Below, in pieces: positions 1-11,815 of a stretch of DNA of 64,000 bases. The notes below the pieces were generated by a model. It made no database searches, was not told the origin of the DNA, and was given only the letters and a program-made list of their open reading frames with translations. The translations under genes and the position numbers were made by a program. Location of the stretch: positions 620,001 through 684,000 of the forward strand of contig JAHLMK010000019.1 of NCBI GenBank assembly GCA_019915135.1, written 5' to 3'. Origin of the DNA: Strobilurus pachycystidiatus (taxonomy: Eukaryota > Basidiomycota > Agaricomycetes > Agaricales > Physalacriaceae). Position 1 is the stretch's first letter. Every line of letters starts with the position of its first letter.

Positions 1-220
1 AAGCGACGGCGCGTCGGCGACACTCGGCATTGATGGAAAATAATGCATCACCTCCTGGCAGACAGAGGACGGTGGGCCCAGGGCTGGCGGGTCTTAGAAC
101 GGCGGGCTGTGCACGATGTCGGATGCATGCCAGTCAGAAGTCTCATTGCTCAATGCTCAATGCTCATAAATTACATGAAATTTACGGTTCAACCTTACAA
201 TAAAAGCATGTGCAAAAGAA

Positions 221-295
221 TGGACACATTGGGAATTGAACCCAACACCTCCCGCATGCTAAGCGGGCGTGATAAACCAACTACACCATGTGCCC
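221..295 (-). tRNA. tRNA-Ala (anticodon AGC), copy 1
   Basis: On the minus strand this folds into a full cloverleaf: 7-bp acceptor stem (GGGCACA with TGTGTCC), 5-bp anticodon stem CCCGC/GCGGG around loop TTAGCAT, and 5-bp T stem TTGGG/CCCAA with loop TTCAATT. The anticodon is AGC. The G3:U70 pair, the known alanine identity element, is present. There is no intron, and A-box and B-box promoter sequences lie inside the gene. The sequence is identical to the copies at 47362 and 56032. About 90 bp of its 5' flank (296-385) is a diverged copy of the flank beside those two. Confidence 0.93.
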
Positions 296-1087
296 GTACA
301 GCCTACGCGTGGCGTACCATTTCCACTGCCCCCTTGACACTGAGGACGACGACTGACTACGAAACTGGCAGACTCCAGGGCAACGCTATGTTAACATCCA
401 CTGCTGCAAGACCCTCGTTTATTGCCCATGCACGAGTAGCATTTTGTAATTACACCGTGTTTCTGTCGGGAAACGAAGCGGCGGGAAAGGTGACCGCGTT
501 TGATCAACGAGTTCCCAATTGGGAATTCGTCGGTCTCTTCTCTTCCTTCAACATGAATTCCTCTCATCGTGATGAGACCGTTCATTTTCCATCGCATTAT
601 CGTACGAAAAGCGTTTAAAAAGACGCACGAATTCCACACATTGCTCTGCGCGTCATCATTGCCTGGGATTGAGACAGACGGTTGGATACGGCCTCGAAGA
701 AGAGGGCGAAGTTGGTCACTGGGAGACTGGGGAGCTGCGCTGAGGCGCGGTCGCGACGACTGGCTTTTGCCGGCCAATGGCGTGCGCTGAGACCCTCCAC
801 CCGCGCTGAGACCCTCCACCCACAGACTCAATATCGCTCTCTGGTGGCTTGGCCGCATGCCACCCACCTCATACCTCAGCTTATCGGCGGCGCGAATCCG
901 GACAATGTACCTGCTCGAGGTCGGTCTGAGCCTGGCTAAGTACAAAGGACCTGCAGGGCCACTGGAACGCGACGCAATGAATCATTGTTCCACCGCTCGA
1001 GGTATGGCCATTGTTCGAACAAAGTGATCAATCATTCTGAGTATTTAGGTCTATGGCTCTTTCAGTAGCCTTCATCCGTCTCCCACC
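296..1087. other. Intergenic; diverged copy of tRNA 5' flank, then promoter region
   Basis: Positions 296-385 resemble the 5' flank of the other two tRNA-Ala genes (47270-47361 and 56107-56200). After that I see no gene. The open frames here are short and lack splice or family support. The last 200 bp would hold the promoter of the gene starting at 1088. Confidence 0.5.
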
Positions 1088-2326
1088 ATGCCAGTGACCC
1101 AAGGCTTTGAACATCTTCCCTCTCCCTACAACGACGAAGATGCCGTCTTCACCACTTTGGGTTGCGCGGCCGCACCATCTGACGCACTCAATCCCATTGG
1201 CGACAAGTTCGTTATCACCAAAGATGGACTATGTGATGAGTCTGCAGCGCAGATCATCCTCGCACTCCTGCATGACTGCCTCCTCGTCATCCTCCCAGCC
1301 TTTCGCGGCGAAGTCCCAGAGTCCTACATCACCTTGCGCTCCCGCCTCGCCTCCCTCTACATCACCCCTTTCGATATCGCGCAACTGCATTCATCTTTCA
1401 ACGACAAGGGTCTATCCTCGCAGTACCTCTTCATCGGCGAACTTCTCGATATGAGGCAGAAGACGCTTTTCGGGGATGTCGAAGCGATGGCCGATGCTGT
1501 CGCGGCGGATGAACGGTACACTCTCCAAGAGCTCATCCGGGAGATCATCGAGCATTTCAAGAGTTTCCCCGTCTCAGAGTGGCGCGGGAAGGTCCACACC
1601 GAATACCTCAATCTCTTGCAGGGCGTCGACACCGCTCTGGACTGCATTCCGCCACCCGACAACGACGAGGTGTGGGAGCTGTGCAATGCCCTGCGCAGCC
1701 TGCTCCAACTCGCATTCTGGTCTTGGGGTTCTCCGGAGGCAACTGAGTCTGCGGGGGACCCAGATCTTTGGTTGACGCCTGAACGCGAGATGACGTTCCT
1801 CTACGATATATTCCACTCGTTGGACGCGTATGTGCGCTATCCCAGTGCCACCAGAATGATCGACCGGCCCATACCAGCGCAACGCTTCATCTCCTTGCTG
1901 ACGGAAACGATGGAGACGCAGTACCGCCTGGACTCAACGTGCTTCGTCCTAGCACGCGACGTATTGTGTGGCATGCTCTCTGGCCCGTCTACGCTCAGTG
2001 GCGAAGGGGCGTATATTCATTATGTGAGGCCTTTGTTGGCGAAGCGTTCTTCTTGGGCCCTTTGTTCGTCTATTTTCTCCCATTTTGTCGATTCCTCTCT
2101 GACTGTTACAATAGCTCGCATTGCGATGTGGAATTATCTCGGCCCTGCGTTGGATGAAGTGGAAACGTCGTTCAACGACGACTCTCAGCAAAGGAAGAAG
2201 AAGCTCGATAGTGCTTTGAAGAACTTTACGTCTGTGCAGAATCGTGGGCTCCGCAAGGCCCTGAGTCACTTGTATATTGAGGACAGCGCATCCTCCAAGA
2301 AACCTGGGCTGCGGCGGAGGGTATAA
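1088..2326 (+). CDS. Hypothetical protein, single exon, 412 aa
   Basis: This is an uninterrupted frame of 413 codons, unusual here because nearly all neighbours have introns. The ATG at 1088 is the first in frame and sits in a CCACCATG context. The product is soluble-looking and largely helical. It is acidic overall, with a basic C-terminal tail (KKPGLRRRV) and a lysine-rich stretch QQRKKKLDS near residue 365. I see no signal peptide, membrane segment or recognised domain. The length of the frame and its clean codon pattern argue that it is real. Its role is unknown and I do not assign one. It converges with the membrane protein gene at 2523, about 200 bp away. Confidence 0.7.
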   Translation: MPVTQGFEHLPSPYNDEDAVFTTLGCAAAPSDALNPIGDKFVITKDGLCDESAAQIILALLHDCLLVILPAFRGEVPESYITLRSRLASLYITPFDIAQLHSSFNDKGLSSQYLFIGELLDMRQKTLFGDVEAMADAVAADERYTLQELIREIIEHFKSFPVSEWRGKVHTEYLNLLQGVDTALDCIPPPDNDEVWELCNALRSLLQLAFWSWGSPEATESAGDPDLWLTPEREMTFLYDIFHSLDAYVRYPSATRMIDRPIPAQRFISLLTETMETQYRLDSTCFVLARDVLCGMLSGPSTLSGEGAYIHYVRPLLAKRSSWALCSSIFSHFVDSSLTVTIARIAMWNYLGPALDEVETSFNDDSQQRKKKLDSALKNFTSVQNRGLRKALSHLYIEDSASSKKPGLRRRV

Positions 2327-2522
2327 GTGTGGTATTAAACGTATATGGTCCTTGTAGATCAACTTCATCTGTACATCATAAAATATCGTGATACTGTATA
2401 GCGATTCGTAAAGGAAGTGTGTTATATTATTGGGTCGTTCTGTATGAAATCGTAAGTACTTATGTTTGCAACTGTGATTCGAGCTCGACTCGAGTGAATC
2501 AACATGTTCATGAATCAAACAT

Positions 2523-5204
2523 CTACCTCTCCCTTCTTAACGGTAGAGTTATGAAGCTGTGTGGAGCAGAGCCAGGCGTCGGAATAGATTCGTTCTCAGA
2601 ACCAGAGAATCTCGAAGCCTGTGCCATTCGCGAGTCAATGGGAGGGGGTCTGCTGCGCCCGAATTGCGGCCTCTGAGTCCAACTGGGGAGCCTGGTAAGC
2701 TCGAGAGTGTCTATCACTTCATCGTCACCGAATGCGACGTCGATTGGAAAGGAGGGATTGAACGGTGAGACTTCAAGTTGTACGGCTCCGTGACTTGTCG
2801 GACTCGTCCCACTGCCATTAGCTAGAGGACTCCAGAGTAACCCTTCCCGTTCTGGGCTAAAAGGACAGTCGGGACGAGCACGAATGGGGGTCCGATGTAG
2901 GCCCGGCTCGCCCTGCTGGTCGTCTTCGGGCTTTGGCAGCGCGCTGTAAGGACTGAAGTCTGACACCATCGTCACACTTGGTGTAGGCGGCATCAAGTCG
3001 TCACCGCTTCTATCACAGGAAGCTGGAACCCCTACGTCGACGATGTGGTCGCGAATGAAGGCAAGTAAACCCGGCGTTTTGGTGCCTTCAGTGAGAATAT
3101 GCGTGTATGTTTTCTCGAGGTCGGGCGGGAAGAGTTTATGGATCAATCCGAACGTTGAAACTGGTTTACTTCCTGGATATGTTAATAAGTCAACGTTCAA
3201 CTTCGGCTGCGCCAAAGAGAATGGCATACCGAGGAGAAGCATTGAAAGACCGACACCAAACACAAATGCAAATAATCCATCGCCGAGTGTGAAGAAACCA
3301 CCGGTGGCTGCAAGGCCCGTCCAGATAGTATTGTCTGTGTGCTCGACCAAGAGATTAAGCGCCGACACATCGGTTTGCATGAAGATGCGCAACGTCGCCA
3401 TGTTATCCTCACGTTGAATCAATCCAGAATTCGAGTTCTCGGGAAGCAGCACAACGTTGGCGGTCAAGAACGATGTTTTCTACACATATCGATGTCAGCT
3501 TTCCGTTACAAAGTAGATTGAAAGAGCTACTTACGCCCCAAGGATAAAGAAGACTCGAGATGACAGTCCTTTCTTTGTACTGCTGGCGAATAGAAGGCGT
3601 CACACCACCCACCAGGTGCATGTTCGGAAGCAGAGGAATGGGAGCCGTGTTGTTGAGGACTTGAGCCACGCTGGGAGTCAGACCGATGGCCAAAGACACG
3701 AGGCGGCGGCGACTGTTCACGAGGGAAGTTGCATTCATTTGCAAGGCCGTGAAGTTCACCGTCACTAGTAAATCGGGCCAGACATCGGATGGTAGAGGCT
3801 TTGGGATCATAGAGGCATTGAAATCCGATGTACGGCCAGGACAATTGATTGCAGCAACATAAACCGAAGGTCGCGACGCTGCATGGCTAGGTCTGTTGTC
3901 CGATTCGCCGATAGTCTCGTCGGATGGCATATATCCTGAGAATCCAGTCGGACAGGCATCAAGCTCGTTTCCTTCGCAAACGTCTGTTAGCTGTTGAAAG
4001 CGACAGAGAAAGGTAAGGTATACCTTCATCGTTCCAGAGCCTTTGAACCTTAACGGCACTGAACAGGGTTCCGGGCGCGATGTCATGGACCAACTCATCC
4101 TTGTTGACGAACTAGACATGTCTCAGTTCAAAGAAATTGAAGTGATTCGGATACATATGACGACCTACAGCAAGTATATTCCAATTAACATCCGCATCGA
4201 ACCCATTCAGAGCCTGAGCGATGCGCCGATCGGAACTGTAGATGTTGGAAGGCATGCTTGCTTGTTCGCCTAGCGCAACGACAAACTTGTCCACAGCAAA
4301 CGCAGCCACGCTGACCATGAGCAGCAGAGCAAAGCCAGCTCGAATTCCACGAACAGTCAAGGATTCTCCGCTGGAGCAACGTCAATGTTGAACACCAGGT
4401 ATGACTACGATTCTACTCACTGGAACTTTCTCAACCAGAGGGTGTAGCCAACAAGAACCATGTAGGGACGACGGTCTGTCGGCTCCGGGCAGATGGTAAA
4501 GAGGTTGAACCCGTCCTTCTGCTGATCCATGTACGCCTTCATGCCATCCCTGAACGTCATGTGTGGGTTCATTACAGATGTGGCGAGGCTGCATAGCAGA
4601 CAGAGCATCCTCAGGACAAGCACGCCTGCCATTGGCACGACATGCGCATACGCGAGAACAATGAAGATGCTTCGAGCTATCGGGTCCCATGGACGCAAGG
4701 AGATAAGGGTGGCAACCTTGTGCGTGCATACAACAACTTAACCGGGGATGTCAACGTGGAATCGACGAGGAGCAGGGTTGATCACTTACCGGCACCAAAT
4801 TCGCTTGCCGTCAGCACTGCGTCGATCCTAAAACTCAACAAGCGAAGGGTCCACAGACAGCTATTAACGTTGCGGAATGGTCGGTGTAAACTCCCGACAG
4901 CTCAAGATGCAACTACTCACGTTACAACATGGTGGACGACGATCACGCCTGATGGTATTATAGACCAGAGCATGATCTCTGTGCCGACTTGGGCGAAGGG
5001 AGCGAGGATGATCTTCAAAATTGAAGAGAGCAAGAGAAAACGGACGACGTAGATTCGAGGGGCGGGGCGAAAGATGAGACCAAAGGCACCGAGGAGCGAG
5101 AGGAAGCAATACAACTCCCAAGAATTTTCTCGTAGCCCATCCCAGAAGGCCTCTAGTGTTCTAATAGTCGACCGAATCCTTCTCAAAATGGCCTGCTTCA
5201 GCAT
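2523..5204 (-). CDS. Multi-pass membrane protein of unknown function, 7 exons, 768 aa
   Basis: Exons on the minus strand are 5204-4921, 4860-4790, 4676-4421, 4370-4169, 4111-4024, 3983-3535 and 3479-2523. All introns are GT-AG and phases join to 769 codons. The N-terminal part has several hydrophobic segments: three in exon 1 (for example FLSLLGAFGLIF), about two in exon 3 and one in exon 4. A polar, probably extracytoplasmic region follows with cysteines and N-glycosylation-like sites (exons 5-6). Another long membrane stretch in exon 7 is followed by a low-complexity, Pro/Ser-rich tail of about 220 residues, probably cytoplasmic. The layout matches lineage-specific membrane proteins common in Agaricomycetes, but I recognise no named family. 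A purine-rich run (plus strand 5281-5315) lies just upstream, in the likely promoter. Confidence 0.8.
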
Positions 5205-8200
5205 CGTGAAAGTTGAGTCGGTCGAGGGAGTGAGTGTGCAAGGCCAGCCTGCGGAAGCGGAAGGAAAGAGAGGAGGGGATTGAAGGAAAAGGAGAAGGAG
5301 AAGGAAAAGGAAAAGAGGAATATCGTATCAACTCTCTCTCGCGCACTTGTACTTTTGCGAATTCCAAACTTGATGCGCTTTGTTCCTCTGCCGTACGCAA
5401 AATGCTGGAGACAATGTGAGTGGCAACGGCCACACTGGGGACCCAAAACTTACGGAAAGCGGCATATCTGGATGAAGGTCCAGTTCTGTACCATAGCGTG
5501 AGTCGTTACGTCGCGAGCCAGACGACAATGGATAAAAGTGGCGCGCGAGGAGTGCTATCGAGGCAAATGCAGGTTCAGTCAAGACTTGAGAAGCGTCTGT
5601 GTTTCCGGTGATTCGGCGGTGAACGTTGTTTCATAGAGCCCTTAGGATCGAGCAGCCTTCATGTTTCACGATGTACTGTATTTCGAACCTGGAGACAGGC
5701 GTGGTCCGTAATCTATTGGCGCGATTGTGGGCGCGAATCGACGCTAAGCACGGTACGGCCATTGAGTTCGCCACGACCAGAACAATGAGTTCAAGGTCGG
5801 ACACGGAATAGCCTAATGAAGAACAATCAGATGTTGATCAGATGAATGCATGCTGTCAGATGCTGTCACCGAGACCGTTGCCATCGAGTCGACGCCAGGA
5901 GCGAGTACTCAGGCTGCTCGCTTCAACTACCAGTATGTTAGCACCGCATACCATCCGTCCCGCCATGTGGCCTCACTTGAGGATTCGGCTGCAATGCGCA
6001 AGTGATATAGAAGAAAAAGTTCACTTCCTGAAGCTCGTCTTGTACAAAGCCACAACAACTGAGTGGTGAGTTCGGACGACGGAAGAGGCCAACAAAGTCA
6101 AAAGTGAGGGCAAATTTTTCACTTTGATGCCCCTGATTGTGTATGACATGGTTTCGACCCAAAACGGCAAGTGCGCTCTTCTTCCCGAGCGACACCGCCG
6201 TACTTTGACTACTACATTGTGTTCAAATACTTGTTGCGCGCCAGACTCAACTAGAGAGTGACACTTATTCCATTTGAAACTGATTGGGTATGGCGGTTGC
6301 TGGAGCAGGGCCTCAGTAGGCTGAGTAGGGGGGCAACGCGGGCTACTGGTACGTTATGGTTGATTCAATCATTGGCAGCCTCATAAACCTTCTTAATCTC
6401 ATCTATCCGCAGGTGCTGCTCATCATGGCTGTTTGATCAGAACCGAGTCAACATCTATGTCGCTCTTATGTCGGTAAGTCGCGCTCGCTGCTGACTCTGC
6501 CTACCACCACATACAGTGTGTCACAGGCCACCAGTCGTCCAGAGCATGGTGACGAACGCGCTTTGTCCTGCGCGCGCGACATCAGTCATTCTCTCTTGCT
6601 AGCATCTTTGGGTTTGTGTAACCCACCACGGACCGGACTCGTACAAGATGCCGATTGTCTAGGCTGCATAGGGCGTCACTCGAATATTGATCTGCCGTGT
6701 TTCTGTCTATCTCCTCCCACGACCATGGCTCACTTGATAATCTGGAACATTTTGATGATCAAGGTGCCCACACTTCCCCGCATTGCCGTCTCCTTTTGAT
6801 CCCCGTCGAAGGCTTGCTCTCGAGAGACTAGCGCGACTTGACTTTTGATAATCAACACCTTCGTGACGGGCCCTGCGATATTGCCATCATTAACACCATC
6901 TTCACTCTGCTCCGCCTGCATGTAACGTTTGCGCAGTTGCTCTTCGTCTCTATAGCGGCGTTGGCGCGACAAAATGTGGTAGAGCTATGCTGTAAACTTT
7001 TCTATCAAGGCTCTTTCCACTCATGCTACCATGGTGAAGAGGGACCCACTCATTCGGGACACTCTCGAGAGCTGTAGGACCAGTTGAATACCACCCTACC
7101 GGTTCAACGGGGTCGGATGTCGACGAAACAGCATCTGACGCGATTTTCACGGTATCCTGTTTGTAAGTATATGCTGACGTTGTCCGACACGGCGACAGGG
7201 AAAGGAAACCTATAGCAAGGCTTCAGTTTCTTCGACATCGAGGTATATTCAAGGCACCGTGGAAGCTCCATCTTCTGTGTATACCTCCTATTCTCAGGCT
7301 AAGTTGTTTCTACTGTTGCATGCACCATGTCAGGCGCAATTTGAATTCCAGGACCTGTTCAGACTCTCTACTCACGCCACTTCTCATTTCGCACTTCATA
7401 TTTTTGCACACGGATATTTATCTTCGGACCTCTCCTCCCGGTAAATAATCAATATACACTGTACGTCAGTCCGCCTCCCTTGATCAGCCCAAGCTAACAC
7501 ACTATATGCATGCAGGCTCATTCATCGAAACGAACTCACACCATCCGCGTTTCTCGGCGCGCGGCTGAACGCTCTGCTCAAGGTGCTCTCGAAATCATCG
7601 CGTCCCATGTCATGATGCAAGGTAGCGCACTTGCGACGCACAGTCCGAGCCGGAAGAAGAGCAGGTTCTGTGTGGGCGAATGGCCATCGTGATTGGTCCA
7701 CGGCGCATGGCAAGTCACCACCGTAAGTCGATTTTCAATCAATATCACGTACGAGGGCTGCTTTCTCCAGTGAGCCAGTCAAAGTTTCTCCTTGTTTGTG
7801 TACCGAGTACACTTGGAATCTCGACGGTAGCGCTACTGAAGACCTCTAGGAAGTTGCACGCTGACTTGATTAGGCCTCAATACCCAGGCCTCTATAGGAC
7901 CTAGTACTCAGACCTCAGGCCTCAGGATTTGCCGCTTTAGTGCCTGGACGTTTCTGGGCACTTAATCAATTCGTCCTCTGAACGGTGAACCGCGCCCAGG
8001 TCCCTCTCTTCATCTCGTGACCTCAGGTGTATATACACTTATCATCGTCACTTGTCTTGCGGTAGGCATCCGATGAGCTGAGTCCGGCAGTGTCGACGTC
8101 CTTCCGAAGCAAGGTATCACACGACGTGCCCACCGTCAGGATGCGAGCATTCTGCGTTGATTCTCACTCGATTGACGAAGAAATGATACGCACAAGAAGG

Positions 8201-10047
8201 TATCGTGGCTGAACCAGCATCAGCTCATGAATCGTGCTTATTCGACCCAGGGAAAGGACGAGAATTGGCCCGCTGAGTGGGAACTCTGGTGGAAAGTCTG
8301 CGCGGAGCCAAATGTTGGACAGAGGCATGAGGGAAAGCTCAGACCGTGGACGCGCACATTCAAATTCTCTGGTACTCTCACAATTTCGCCATCAGACTCC
8401 AAAGGGTTTAATTTGAGGTCCTGCGTAGTACTCTCAGCTTTGATCTCGTTTCTATCAAGCAGAAAGAAGATCATTTTATGTGCTGGGTGTAGTGGTGTGT
8501 TAGCTAGCTCTCTTTCATATGATTGCTTATCCCCGTCTCAACCCTTACGATGCTAACCTCGTGTGTCTCCGGGGCTTCTGTCGCCGGAGAGGGTCAAATC
8601 ACTGCGAAAGCCTCGGCAACTCAAGATCATTTACCTTCTACTGATGGTACAGGACTAGTACAGGACTTTGTATGCAAAGTTCAGGGCTACTCCGTTGACA
8701 TCGGTACGACGCGGTTGGATTTGGATAGACTCGGACCTATCTCCTCAGTGTGACAGTGTCTCCTCCCGTGTGGATCATGATTATCCGCCATCACGACTCG
8801 AGGCTTTGGGAGTCTTTGTTGGTATCATTGTGAGACATGCGAAGGCGCTGGGCCGGTGATATTGATCGTGTTGCCGCGGAACGCATTGGAGATAGGTGTT
8901 CTCGTCATCCAAGAGGGTCCATCAGTGACCAATATCTGTAACACAGCTGGACCAGGAGTGGAACAACAAGCGGAACTCGTGATAGAGAAAGTTTTCTGGA
9001 CGTCCTTCCTGTCCCGAAGCATTAGTGTGCCCTGACACGTCTCTTTCGCGTGCGTCCGCCGTTCGGTGCAAGTCGCTGGCAATTTCCATACCTTAGCCCA
9101 TCGCTTCTATTTCCACCTTTGTACTACCTCCCATTTAGCTTCGTCATGTTCCATCACTCTCTTTTCGCGACCCGTTCATGGCTGGTATATGGCGCGCGTT
9201 ATTCGTGATGAGAATGCGATCTTTGCGCGATTGGACGAAGTTCTCTTACCAGGCGGTTTTCCCAATCCAGCTGCGAGTCCTGCGTGCGCGGCTTCAAAGT
9301 CTTCAGAACAGCCAAGCTAGGGTGACAAGTTGAGCGGCCCCACCTGACGTGAGAGACCTTTCTATCTTGAAGCCAATACGGGTAATGTCAAAGGATGGGC
9401 TGCGCCAGAGACGTGGGTCTGACCGGCGGCTGCCAGACTCCAAAAACGTGGTGATCATCTAATGGACTGGCGGGCTCATCGATACCGTAGAATCTGTTAT
9501 CTACGCTTCCATCTTCCTCGAAAAATGTCAGTCGCCCGAAGGCTGGCTGTCTAAGAACTCTGGTCACAAACTAGATGACTAACTAGCAATTACAGAGGGT
9601 ATTCGCGCTGAGACTTTGACCTTCTTCGACGTATTCTCAAAAAAAGAGAGTGGAGGGACTGAATACATTGGCTGTTCCACCAGTCGGTAAGTAGGCGGCA
9701 GGTAGTGGATCTGATGCTGCCTATAGCCGTGAAGGCGTTCAAATGAGCGCGCCCAGCCGAACCTGAATGGATGAAGATAAAAAAATCAATACACGGACAT
9801 GACTGCACATTTGAAGAATTTTGAATTTTGAACAGGATACAATGTAGGTTACGATAATTATACGTGCCTGACAGTCCAATGGTAGATGCAAGTGAGTATG
9901 ATATGGAATATGTACGTAGAAGTGAAAAGAGGTATTGAGTGCATACGGGAATTATGAGAAAGTAGAATAAACAGCTGGAGACTTAGTGATACAGCGGCGA
10001 TCGAAAGCGTAAGACAATAGAAAAGCACGACAGAACCACTCTGGAAA
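5205..10047. other. Long stretch with no supportable gene
   Basis: Apart from the promoter of the membrane protein (purine-rich run GAAAAGGAGAAGG at 5284 onward) I found no coherent exon chain on either strand. A few intron-like signals exist (GTAAGT at 6474, GTACGT at 7461), and codon-like stretches of 60-100 residues occur, but they do not join into a protein with family motifs. The region may hold eroded gene remnants or unannotated transposon debris. A short GGCCT-rich patch lies at 7872-7926. Confidence 0.4.
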
Positions 10048-11815
10048 TTACCAAGGGCGGTGTGGCTGGCGTCCATCATGATATAGTATCTCAGCTGAGC
10101 AATGCTGGGACAGTGATTGTTGCTCCCGCAGCTGCTCAAGAACAGGAAGAGGGACGAGGCCCAGATCCCAGACCTTGGAGGGGCCGGCGGCCGGTGACAA
10201 AGTAAATTGAGGTGTAGCAGGGGATATGGGTGATGGGTTGGTGGAATTCGAGTTACTGGAGCTCGATGACGGTATAGACAGCCGAATAGCTTGCGGTAGT
10301 CTGCGTGGGCTTGCGGCCGAAATCCTATCGCCATCAGAAACATCAGCCTTTGAGATGCTATACGTGAAATAGGGACATACTGAGACGAAGAAATAGAGAG
10401 CGAACGCCTATGTTCTCGTTCTCGCATTGCAGCTTGGTGATCCGGCTCGGGGTACATTGCCATCTCTTTGTCGGAGTCAGACCTCAAGCGCCGAAGTACC
10501 GCAGCGGTATCATTGGCGCTGATTCCCCGCAGATCCTCGAGTGCAGAGATTGGGGGGAGAGCAAACGTCGCCGTCCTCGAGGTGGACATCCCGCGATGTC
10601 TGGATCCTGATTGTATCGGTGCAAGAACGACATGCTCTACCACCTCTGCTGGAAGCCGAGGAGAGGAGGGGCGAACAAGTGAAGTAGAGGGAGAAGGGAG
10701 AGCGTTTGACGGGGACCTGAGCGGATAGGGAGCATAACGAGGTATTGGAAGAGCAGAGTCGCAACCTGTATGACGCGACGAAGTCGACGAGGACAGCTTG
10801 TGCTCCCCAGCTGAATCAGATTGAAGTTGATTCTGAGGGAAAGGCGAATAGATCGGAAGGCGCTGTTCCGGACGAGTGTCTGGTCTGCGGACTTCGGTCA
10901 TGACATTCCAGTCACCATATTGTTCAGTCGAGATGCGGCTCAAGGCATGATTGTTTCTGCGCGCTCGACGCTTACTCCCAGAAGGCACTACTTGACCATA
11001 ACCCGGCTGATCAGGAGACAGGCAGGTGCTCGGAAATGTAGGCCTGGGCGAGCGAAATCAACGATAAGGTTTTGGGCCAAAAAGAAAGCAAGCGTACCCA
11101 AACAAGGGTATCAAATCCTCCCGAATAGACCACGCCACTCTACATTACCCAGCATGAGAAATTTCGGACATACACGGATGCTGCAACACTAACCTTCTCG
11201 ACAATCGGAGAGCGACCTAAAAAAGAAGGCTCGTCAGTCATCTGGGAGCCAACCAAATTTGCGTTCCATTCACCTCATAGGGCATCCACGTTCCCTGGAT
11301 TTTGAGATATCCCCCTCTTACTCTTCTGATGAGCGGGGCGAGATCTGGCTGAGAGTCCACCATCTTGACTATGTCCGCTGCAGAAGATGTCAGCAAAACG
11401 AGTTTTGAGAGACTCGTGGGCGTACCCTTCGAATGACCAAGCGCTGCGAGTCGATGAGAGCTTGGAATCCATCACAGCAGAGCTACGAACCTTTCCAAAT
11501 GCCGGTCCACAGTATGTACCCATCATCGATGTCCATCATAATCCACTGACCATTGAGGGGATATTCGTAGACAGGTCTGTAACAGATCAGTACAGCGCTA
11601 CGTAGTGACGGATACGGAGGACATACATGTAGCCCCGTGCATCGTTGCTCGTAATATAACGACCCTTCGTAACATGGTGATTGGGGCTAGCGTACGGCCG
11701 AAAGCGAGGGCCAGTAGGCGGGGAGGTCTGTATAGTTTCCTGTGTGACGGTCGAAAGCAGGTCAGAAGAGTGTGGTGCTATAACTGGGTCATAGACGCAC
11801 CTGATGCATGTCCAT
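10048..11815 (-). CDS. APSES/KilA-N domain transcription factor, 9 exons, 446 aa
   Basis: Exons (minus): 11815-11801, 11739-11627, 11576-11491, 11443-11426, 11377-11274, 11216-11194, 11139-11098, 11043-10381 and 10324-10048. Phases join to 447 codons. Exons 2-8 rebuild a KilA-N/APSES DNA-binding domain at about residues 25-135, with blocks GRYITSNDARGY, WIMMDIDDGYILW, RRVRGGYLKIQGTWMPYE and WSIREDLIPLFG. The GGYxKxQGTW core is the family signature. The C-terminal two thirds are Ser/Pro-rich and disordered, with a possible nuclear signal KRRARR just after the domain. Family members are nuclear DNA-binding regulators of cell cycle or development (Mbp1, Swi4, StuA). No ankyrin repeats are visible, so this is not a full Mbp1/Swi4 type. 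Exons of only 18 and 23 nt sit inside the conserved domain. The last intron is inferred from acceptor and frame; reading through it would give a different hydrophobic C-terminus. Confidence 0.88.

Noticed and set aside
391..945. 184-residue minus-strand open frame
   Set aside because: Composition is not protein-like, no family motif, and it overlaps the tRNA flank and a promoter region.
9858..10988. Continuous 376-residue frame as a stand-alone membrane protein
   Set aside because: Its first two thirds are the 3' part of the KilA-N gene. The hydrophobic tail comes from reading through an intron (10325-10380); the spliced frame ends at 10048 with a plausible C-terminus.
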